A stretch of 23,976 nucleotides of DNA from an uncultured Bacilli bacterium (GTDB taxonomy: Bacteria; Bacillota_I; Bacilli_A; RF39; UBA660), in the NCBI GenBank assembly GCA_934141145.1, contig CAKPCA010000019.1, positions 1 through 23,976 on the forward strand. The letters are read 5' to 3'. Shown in pieces: positions 13,783 to 19,780 of this stretch (position 1 is its first letter; each line of letters starts with the position of its first letter). The notes beneath the pieces are model-generated. The model was not told where the DNA came from and did not search any database. It worked only from the letters and a program-made list of their open reading frames with translations. The translations under genes were made by a program, and so were the position numbers.

Positions 13783-16134
13783 TTAATTACATATGTATTT
13801 ATAACATACTGGTGTATTTTGTGATGATGGTTTACAACTTGAACTACTTCCGCTAGCACATAATTTCCCTCCATTTGCCACACATGTTGCAACATTTAAA
13901 TTTGTTTGTTCCTTCCAGTAACATTTTTTACTAGGTTTTGATGTACTACCTGAAGAACCAGTACTAGATGATGAAGAAGATATATTTATATATACAGATG
14001 GTCTAGTAGTATCATCATCTTTAGTACAATTTCCAGCAACATCACATGCTATCGTCCAAATTGTATATTCTCCTTCCTTTGTCCAATAATCCCTTATCAC
14101 ATACCATCCATCTTCATAAGTTAACGTATTAGGTCTCCAATCATTTTTCCAACCTCCCACGCCTGATTGCCAATATTTAAATTCTTTAACGCCAGAAGCC
14201 GTATCTTGTGCCCATGATGTTATATACACTGGCGCAGCAGACGGAGACGAAGAACTAGAATCAGGATTTTTATCTATTCTCATCCACATTATTGGTGCTG
14301 TTTTATCAATGTATATTCCGGTTTGACTAATTTGTGAAATATTTCCTGCAGCATCAACTGCCCTTACATATACTGGTTGTGCTCTTTCAGCACGCCATAT
14401 ATCAACATTACCATATGCAAAATTATTCCAACTAACAGTATCATAGCTATACTGATAATATGCAAGTCCTGACTGGCTATCTGTTGAAGAGGCTGTTATA
14501 GATACATCTTGATTTGTCCAATTTCCACCACTAGAATTTGTTAATACTGGAGTAGTAGGTGGTGTTTTATCCTGCATTATAGTAAAAATATTTGATGAAG
14601 TACCTATATTTCCTAAATTATCAACTGCCCTTATATAGAAATTCCATGATCCTCCCCAAGTTATCCAATATTGTAATTTATTTTTTGCAGAAGAATAAGC
14701 ATACACCCAACCTAATGTAGATATATCACTTGACCAAGTAGTTTTATCATGAGAATATTGATAGTAAGCTATTCCAGAACCTACATCTGATGAATTAACA
14801 TCTGTTAATACATCGTATTTTGTCCATGTTCCATTTGAATAAGTTCCTATTTGCTTATAAGCTGATCCATAAAATAAATTAATGGTTGGTTTAACTGGTG
14901 GTGTTCTGTCTATGTGAATTTCTTTATAAGTAGCTGTTTTACTTGTATTAGTACCATCAGTAATCCTTGCATAAATTGTAGTATTGTTTTTAGTAATCTC
15001 AAATGGTTTTGTATAATTTATCCAATTACCTGTTGTTGTATCTAATTGATATTGCAGTGTAGTTCCTGATGTTAAGGTACCTCCTATTGTAATTTTTTTA
15101 CTTGTTGACCAATCATTATATACTTTACCTGTTGATGTAGATGATATTGCTATAGTTGAGAAATCACCTGTTGTGACACTAGACGCATACTTGCTTTCAT
15201 TACCTACTTTATCTTTAGCATTAATCATATATTTGTATTCTTTATTATTACTTAATCCTGACATAGTACAAGTAACACTATTATTATTGATAGTAACAGA
15301 TCCTGCTTTACTGTAATTATCACCATATTTACATGTTATACTTGATTCATCTACTCCAGATTTTGAATCTGTTATAGTATAATACACCTTAGCACTTTTT
15401 GTTGTTACAGCTTGTTTTGAATATTTTATCTCTGGCCCTTCTCTATCAATTGTAGTTACTGTTAATGATGTTTGTATACTATTATTAGTAGTATATAACC
15501 TAGCATAAATTGTAGTATTTTCTTCTAATAAAAATGTATCATCATAATCTATCCATTCACCTGTTGTTGCACCTAGTTGATATTGAAGTTTTGCTCTATT
15601 ACTTGCATTATGCGTAATAGTTACATTCTTACTTTTTGACCATTCTGTTGGAGTTGCTACTATATTTATTTTTAATTCTTCTCCTATTATATTTCCATCT
15701 GCCTCTATATTACATTTTCCAAATACATAATCTTCTACTGTTACTTCTGCATCTGAATATCCTTTTTTTGCACAATATCTTTCATCATGAGAAACTACTG
15801 CTAATGCTATCTTACCATTTTCTTTTAGTTTAACTGCTCCTATGCTTGGTAAATTTCCCTTTAGTTTTAATGTCTCACTATTTTGTTTATATCCTGATGG
15901 ATACATTTTATCAAATTCATAAAGTTTAAATCCAAAATTTTTATGATATAAATTCTGTGAATATTCTGTCTTTGCCGTATTTACAATTGATGTAGCACTA
16001 CTAAAAAATGCTCTTCTTCTACTTTTCTCTATTACATCAAAAATTTTTGGTACTGCTATTGAAAGTATTATTGCAAGTACTACTATCACTGATAAAACTT
16101 CTATCAATGTAAAACCCTTATTTTGTTTTTTCAT
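13783..16134 (-). CDS. Giant modular prepilin-like surface protein with multiple Ig-like domains
   Basis: A 783-residue protein. It begins MKKQNKGFTLIEVL, a class III/type IV prepilin signal: cleavage after G7, F8 as the new N-terminus, and E at +5. An N-terminal pilin helix (8-60) and a small pilin-like head with C121 and C141 follow. The rest, unlike ordinary ~150-residue pilins, is a chain of bacterial Ig-like modules with recurrent VDxxGN(I/S) strands separated by IDxTPP/DRTPP-type boundaries. A Ser-rich stretch and a C-terminal tail with six cysteines (last ~45 residues) end it. Trp and Tyr are abundant. An upstream in-frame GTG is rejected, since AAGTAGGTG lies 8 bases before this ATG. 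No pilus assembly ATPase, platform or prepilin peptidase is in the window. A pilus-tip adhesin-like role is inferred. Confidence 0.85.
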   Translation of the reverse strand: MKKQNKGFTLIEVLSVIVVLAIILSIAVPKIFDVIEKSRRRAFFSSATSIVNTAKTEYSQNLYHKNFGFKLYEFDKMYPSGYKQNSETLKLKGNLPSIGAVKLKENGKIALAVVSHDERYCAKKGYSDAEVTVEDYVFGKCNIEADGNIIGEELKINIVATPTEWSKSKNVTITHNASNRAKLQYQLGATTGEWIDYDDTFLLEENTTIYARLYTTNNSIQTSLTVTTIDREGPEIKYSKQAVTTKSAKVYYTITDSKSGVDESSITCKYGDNYSKAGSVTINNNSVTCTMSGLSNNKEYKYMINAKDKVGNESKYASSVTTGDFSTIAISSTSTGKVYNDWSTSKKITIGGTLTSGTTLQYQLDTTTGNWINYTKPFEITKNNTTIYARITDGTNTSKTATYKEIHIDRTPPVKPTINLFYGSAYKQIGTYSNGTWTKYDVLTDVNSSDVGSGIAYYQYSHDKTTWSSDISTLGWVYAYSSAKNKLQYWITWGGSWNFYIRAVDNLGNIGTSSNIFTIMQDKTPPTTPVLTNSSGGNWTNQDVSITASSTDSQSGLAYYQYSYDTVSWNNFAYGNVDIWRAERAQPVYVRAVDAAGNISQISQTGIYIDKTAPIMWMRIDKNPDSSSSSPSAAPVYITSWAQDTASGVKEFKYWQSGVGGWKNDWRPNTLTYEDGWYVIRDYWTKEGEYTIWTIACDVAGNCTKDDDTTRPSVYINISSSSSSTGSSGSTSKPSKKCYWKEQTNLNVATCVANGGKLCASGSSSSCKPSSQNTPVCYKYICN

Positions 16135-16159
16135 ATATCGTGTCACCTACTTTAACACA

Positions 16160-16168
16160 AGTATACCA
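16160..16168 (-). promoter_or_regulatory. Extended -10 promoter of the prepilin gene
   Basis: The minus strand reads TGGTATACT (16168-16160), about 25 bases before the ATG and immediately after the XRE gene terminator. It has a weak TTATAA at the -35 position. Confidence 0.5.
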
Positions 16169-16172
16169 TAAA

Positions 16173-16205
16173 ATTAAAAAAATTATAACTAATTTATAAT
16201 TTTTT
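16173..16205 (-). terminator. Intrinsic terminator of the XRE regulator gene
   Basis: A 12-bp A/T-rich perfect stem (16177-16188 with 16194-16205) around a 5-base loop, with T-rich 3' flank on the minus strand, three bases after the XRE stop codon. The A/T-only stem is weaker than the others here. Confidence 0.6.
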
Positions 16206-16207
16206 CA

Positions 16208-16576
16208 TCATTTATGATTTCTAAAATAATATTTAATTATAGAATTAAGTCTTCTTTTTGGATCTTCTAAAATAAAATTAGTAGATTCTTCATCTTTTTC
16301 ATTTTTAAAATATTCTATAATATCTATAAATTCTTTTGATGTTCTAATATACTTATCTTCATCTTCGCATATTACAAAAACATCTCTTAAAAACAATTCA
16401 TCTATTGATATATTGTAAAAGTCTGCTAGTTTTTCTAATGTTTTACATGATGGATCAGATGCAGCATTTTCATACTTGGATAGCATACTTTTATTTATTC
16501 CAGTGACACTTGAAACATAATCTAAAGTATACCCTCTTTCATTCCTCAATTTTTTTAATTTTGTAGATATAAACAT
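16208..16576 (-). CDS. XRE/Cro-family helix-turn-helix regulator
   Basis: A 122-residue protein with a canonical HTH_3 domain at about residues 5-62: STKLKKLRNERGYTLDYVSSVTGINKSMLSKYENAASDPSCKTLEKLADFY, with the expected turn and recognition helix INKSMLSKYE. The C-terminal 60 residues are helical and charged, with no recognised ligand domain. The in-frame TTG just before ATG is not needed. The ribosome binding site is weak (GAGTGG). It is a single-gene unit between two terminators. A dyad just downstream of its TATAAT suggests autorepression. Targets are unknown; it lies beside the prepilin gene, so regulation of that gene is possible but unproven. Confidence 0.88.
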   Translation of the reverse strand: MFISTKLKKLRNERGYTLDYVSSVTGINKSMLSKYENAASDPSCKTLEKLADFYNISIDELFLRDVFVICEDEDKYIRTSKEFIDIIEYFKNEKDEESTNFILEDPKRRLNSIIKYYFRNHK

Positions 16577-16599
16577 CAAACCACTCTATCTTTCCTAAA

Positions 16600-16620
16600 T
16601 TAACTTATGGTTAAATTATA
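16600..16620 (-). promoter_or_regulatory. XRE gene promoter with candidate autoregulatory operator
   Basis: The minus strand has a -10 TATAAT (16620-16615). Directly downstream is the dyad TTAAC-TTATG-GTTAA (16600-16614), which would cover the transcription start. This position suits an operator for the XRE protein. Confidence 0.4.
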
Positions 16621-16672
16621 GAAAAATAAAGATTAGTTTTGTTTAATGTTTACTAAATAGAAACTTTTTCAT

Positions 16673-16707
16673 AAAAAAAGAGATAGAATAATTAATCTCT
16701 ATCTCTT
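16673..16707 (-). terminator. Intrinsic terminator of the cysS-peptidase operon
   Basis: A 10-bp stem (16707-16698 with 16687-16678, core AGAGATAG/CTATCTCT) followed by a T7 run on the minus strand. The stop codon of the peptidase (16694-16692) lies in the loop. Confidence 0.82.
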
Positions 16708-17390
16708 CCTCCAAAAATATAAACTAGTCTTAATACTTGGAATATTGTTGATGCGATTGCAGAAACAAGCCCAGCAACATATGTAAATGCAGCAGCCTTA
16801 AGCATTGCTTTTGTGCCATCATGTTCACCTTCTGAAACTATTCCCATTTCAAGAAGTATTTTATTTGCTCTTCTTGATGCATCAAACTCAACTGGTAGTG
16901 TTACAAGTTGAAAGATAAGAGCTAAAGATACCATTATAAGACCAACTATAAATAAATGCTTAAATGAACTAAATACTAAACTCGCAATTATTACATAATA
17001 TCCAAGACTACTTCCAAAATTTACAAAAGGCACTAACATATTTCTTATTTTTATTGGTTTATATCCTTCTTTATATTGTATTGCATGTCCACATTCATGA
17101 GCCGCAACAGCAGCAGAAGCAATTGTTTTCCCGTCATATATATTACTTGATAAACTTACTCTTTTTCTTGAGTTATTATAATTATCTGTAAGTTCACCAG
17201 AAATTTCTACTACATCTATATTATCTAGATCATATTCTTTTAATATTTTACTTGCAACTTCCATTCCTGTTAACCCAGTGTCTGTCTCTATACTTTCATA
17301 TTTTCTATATGTTATTTTTAATATAATTTGCGCAAGTAATACAAGTAAAAAAGGTATTAAAACAAGTATTATCATTGTATTTGTTCCCAT
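16692..17390 (-). CDS. YugP-type zinc metallopeptidase, membrane-bound
   Basis: A 232-residue integral membrane protein of the neutral zinc metallopeptidase_2 (YugP) family. It has an N-terminal membrane segment (5-26), a conserved soluble stretch ending in AAHECGHAIQ with the zinc motif HECGH (98-102), and two or three hydrophobic segments after it. VTLPVEFDASRRA is the usual downstream family motif, likely supplying a further ligand. The ATG at 17390 overlaps the cysS end by 19 bp. A second ATG (17377-17375) overlaps the cysS TGA as ATGA and is an alternative start that removes five residues. The peptide substrate is unknown. It is cotranscribed with cysS and ends at a clear terminator. Confidence 0.88.
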   Translation of the reverse strand: MGTNTMIILVLIPFLLVLLAQIILKITYRKYESIETDTGLTGMEVASKILKEYDLDNIDVVEISGELTDNYNNSRKRVSLSSNIYDGKTIASAAVAAHECGHAIQYKEGYKPIKIRNMLVPFVNFGSSLGYYVIIASLVFSSFKHLFIVGLIMVSLALIFQLVTLPVEFDASRRANKILLEMGIVSEGEHDGTKAMLKAAAFTYVAGLVSAIASTIFQVLRLVYIFGGRDRD

Positions 17391-18778
17391 ATAATAACAA
17401 CCCCTTCTCTTGTATCTTTTATTTCAGCACCAAGTGCTTTTATTTCATCTCTTACTTTATCTGCTTCTTCATATCTTTTTTCTTTTTTTAAATTATTTCT
17501 TTTTTCAATTAATTCATTTACTTTACTTTCTAATTCTTTATCAACTACAACATTATTTTCTTTTAATAAATCAAGTGATAATACTGTATCAAATTTTTGA
17601 ACTAAAGATATTTTAGTACTTTCATTAATACTATTATCTTTTAATACATCATAAAGAATTGTTAAACACATAGAAGTATTTAAATTATTATTAAGTGCTT
17701 CCTTAAATTTATTATCATAACTATTAAATTTATCTGTATCTATTTCACCATCTTCTTTTAATGATAAAACCTTATTTTTTAATTTTAGATATTCTCTTTC
17801 TGCTCCATCTAATATTTCATAACTGAATGTAAGTGCATTATGATAATAAGAATTTAAACATAAATATCTGTATGCAAGTGGATTATATCCTTTTTCTTCA
17901 AGTACTGAAACTGTTAAAAATTCACCTTTACTTTTACTCATTTTTCCATTTTTATCATTTAAGAAACCAAAATGAACCCAATAATTACACCATTTATGTC
18001 CTAAATAACATTCACTTTGCGCAATTTCATTTGTATGATGTGGAAAAACCGCATCTTCTGCACCACAATGTATATCTAAGTTTTCTCCTAAGTATTTTAT
18101 TGATATACCAGAACATTCAATATGCCAACCAGGGTATCCTCTTCCCCAAGGTGAATCCCACTGCATTTCTTGATTATTAAATTTTGAATTTGTAAACCAT
18201 AAACCAAAATCAAATGGATTTTTTTTAGATGTATCTTCTTTTATATCTTCTCTAACTGCCACCATTAAGTCATCAGCATTTCTTCCTGATAATTCATAAT
18301 ATTTATCATATTTTGTTGTATCAAAGTATACATTACCATCACTTATATATGCATATCCATCATCTAATAGTTTAGTTATTATTTTTATATATTCATCTAT
18401 GTTATCTGTTGCTGGGCTTACTGTATCTGGCCATCTTACATTAAGTTTTTCACAATCACTTTTAAAACACTCTGTATAATATTTTGCTACTTCATATGAA
18501 CTTTTATGTTCCCTTTTACTTGCAACAAGCATCTTGTCTTCTCCAGAGTCACCATCACCAACCATATGTCCAACATCTGTTATATTCATAACTCTATCTA
18601 CTTTATATCCAACATATTTTAACGCTTTTTCAAGTATATCTTCTGATATATATGTTCTAAGATTTCCTATATGTGCAAAATGATATACAGTAGGTCCACA
18701 TGTATACATTTTTACATATCCTTCCTTATTTGGAATAAAATCTTCTATTTTTTTTGTAAGTGTATTATATAGTTTCAT
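17372..18778 (-). CDS. cysS: Cysteinyl-tRNA synthetase
   Basis: Charges tRNA-Cys with cysteine. It has 468 residues, full length. The class I signature HIGN is at 36-39 in TVYHFAHIGNLRTY, and KMSKS at 279-283. The zinc ligands expected for the family are present: C27, C222, H247 and E251. The C-terminal anticodon-binding helix region (KRNNLKKEKRYEEADKVRDEIKALG) is intact. The ATG follows AGGAGG at 9 bases. No T-box leader is seen. Its promoter and leader (18788-18837) are nearly duplicated ahead of the zinc-ribbon gene. Confidence 0.97.
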   Translation of the reverse strand: MKLYNTLTKKIEDFIPNKEGYVKMYTCGPTVYHFAHIGNLRTYISEDILEKALKYVGYKVDRVMNITDVGHMVGDGDSGEDKMLVASKREHKSSYEVAKYYTECFKSDCEKLNVRWPDTVSPATDNIDEYIKIITKLLDDGYAYISDGNVYFDTTKYDKYYELSGRNADDLMVAVREDIKEDTSKKNPFDFGLWFTNSKFNNQEMQWDSPWGRGYPGWHIECSGISIKYLGENLDIHCGAEDAVFPHHTNEIAQSECYLGHKWCNYWVHFGFLNDKNGKMSKSKGEFLTVSVLEEKGYNPLAYRYLCLNSYYHNALTFSYEILDGAEREYLKLKNKVLSLKEDGEIDTDKFNSYDNKFKEALNNNLNTSMCLTILYDVLKDNSINESTKISLVQKFDTVLSLDLLKENNVVVDKELESKVNELIEKRNNLKKEKRYEEADKVRDEIKALGAEIKDTREGVVIIWEQIQ

Positions 18779-18810
18779 AAAATAATACCTCCTTTAATTT
18801 ATATACTAAT

Positions 18811-18819
18811 ATTTTACCA
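18811..18819 (-). promoter_or_regulatory. Extended -10 promoter of cysS
   Basis: The minus strand reads TGGTAAAAT (18819-18811) behind CATATA and a T tract, about 33 bases before the ATG. It lies within the block duplicated at 19554-19603. Confidence 0.5.
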
Positions 18820-18858
18820 TATATGAAAAAAAAAGACTATAAATTTATGACCATGTTA

Positions 18859-18885
18859 GTATTGAATCAATACAAATCATTTGTA
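18859..18885. repeat. Two adjoining 15-bp palindromes upstream of cysS
   Basis: GTATTGAATCAATAC (18859-18873) and TACAAATCATTTGTA (18871-18885) are each perfect 7-bp inverted repeats around one base, and they overlap by three bases. They lie upstream of the cysS promoter and downstream of the zinc-ribbon gene. They could be a binding site for a dimeric regulator or a 3' end structure. Confidence 0.4.
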
Positions 18886-18950
18886 TAAAATCTTTTTAAT
18901 TATCTTATAATAAAAAAAGACAAATATAATTTAATATTCATCTTTAAATA

Positions 18951-19544
18951 TTACATCCATCTATTAAAATCAGGATTCAACGATAACCTTTTGGCTCTGC
19001 TCTTTTTTCTTTCATCATTTACTTTAATTTTTCTTATATTATCAAGCGAAATTTCAAAATATTTTCTAGCTGTTTCATCATCAATATCAGGATGTGCCTC
19101 TTTTATCTTAGAATATATAGCTATTGCTAAATTCAAATCACAACTTTTATTAATAGAAATACCTTTTAAATATAAATGATTTTCAAGAAAATTATACATT
19201 GTTTTTTGCTCTAATGTAAGATCACAAAAAGAAGAACCATTATCCATTAAATGTAAAACCTTGTCGTCTAATCCGCATTTAATACAACCATGATAAATAT
19301 GAGAACGTTCTTCACAACTATCATAATCCTTTAATGCTACAACCCAAATATGATTACAAGATGAATATTCTTCAAATTTCATTTGTTGATATATTTTCTT
19401 TTGTTGATTTTCTAATTTTTTATTTAATTTGCATAAATCAAGATATCTTTTTAATACATCACTATTTTCCATTTCATCAATTTGAATAGTTGTTTTTTCT
19501 CTCTCAGATGAAATTTTGTCATATTGCTCTTTTAAAGTACTCAT
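18951..19544 (-). CDS. Hypothetical protein: coiled coil plus zinc-ribbon-like cluster
   Basis: A 197-residue cytoplasmic protein, not recognised. Residues 1-58 are a predicted coiled coil (EQYDKISSEREKTTIQIDEM...). Residues 60-92 hold a likely zinc site: C63, H65, then C87-x-x-C90 in CIKCGLDD, with C77, H82 and H85 nearby. Residues 110-197 are helical, with a basic C-terminus (ERKKSRAKRLSLN), possibly binding nucleic acid. The ATG follows GGGAGG. Its promoter and leader resemble those of cysS, which may imply a linked control or a local duplication. No strong terminator follows, so some read-through towards cysS is possible. Confidence 0.7.
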   Translation of the reverse strand: MSTLKEQYDKISSEREKTTIQIDEMENSDVLKRYLDLCKLNKKLENQQKKIYQQMKFEEYSSCNHIWVVALKDYDSCEERSHIYHGCIKCGLDDKVLHLMDNGSSFCDLTLEQKTMYNFLENHLYLKGISINKSCDLNLAIAIYSKIKEAHPDIDDETARKYFEISLDNIRKIKVNDERKKSRAKRLSLNPDFNRWM

Positions 19545-19576
19545 AATATAAAACCTCCCTTAATTTATATACTCGT

Positions 19577-19605
19577 ATCATAACATATATGATAAAAAAA
19601 TACAA
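19577..19605 (-). promoter_or_regulatory. Promoter of the zinc-ribbon protein gene
   Basis: On the minus strand TTGTAT (19605-19600), a 17-bp spacer and TGTTATGAT (19585-19577, extended -10 TATGAT), about 33 bases before the ATG. This is the most complete promoter in the window. Confidence 0.6.
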
Positions 19606-19611
19606 CCAGTA

Positions 19612-19632
19612 ATAACATAATTTTTATGTTAT
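19612..19632. repeat. 9-bp inverted repeat upstream of the zinc-ribbon gene promoter
   Basis: ATAACATAA (19612-19620) and TTATGTTAT (19624-19632) around TTT, just upstream of the promoter -35. It may be an operator; no terminator-like T run follows on the minus strand. The rest of the 236-bp gap between this gene and clpC shows nothing else I can name. Confidence 0.4.
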
Positions 19633-19745
19633 CATTTATATAGCAAGTGTTCTTGTATAAAATTAAAAAAGAACCATTTTAGTTTTTTAAGGTGCTTGAA
19701 ATTTGGTTTTGACATTTACTTAAATTTCTATTTTTTTGTTTATAC

Positions 19746-19779
19746 AAAAAAAGATAAATGTTTTTTTCATTTATCTTTT
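19746..19779 (-). terminator. Intrinsic terminator of clpC
   Basis: A perfect 12-bp stem (19779-19768 with 19760-19749, core AGATAAATG/CATTTATCT) around a 7-base loop, with T-rich 3' end on the minus strand. It begins two bases after the clpC stop codon. Confidence 0.8.
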
Positions 19780-19780
19780 A

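Noticed and set aside
18779..18950. T-box riboswitch for cysS
   Set aside because: No T-box core sequence, specifier hairpin or antiterminator was found in the 172-bp leader; the promoter lies too close to the gene.
19650..19706. 17-codon minus-strand ORF (MSKPNFKHLKKLKWFFF) followed by a hairpin-like T run, possibly an attenuator
   Set aside because: There is no ribosome binding site, the stem is imperfect, and the promoter of the following gene lies downstream of it.
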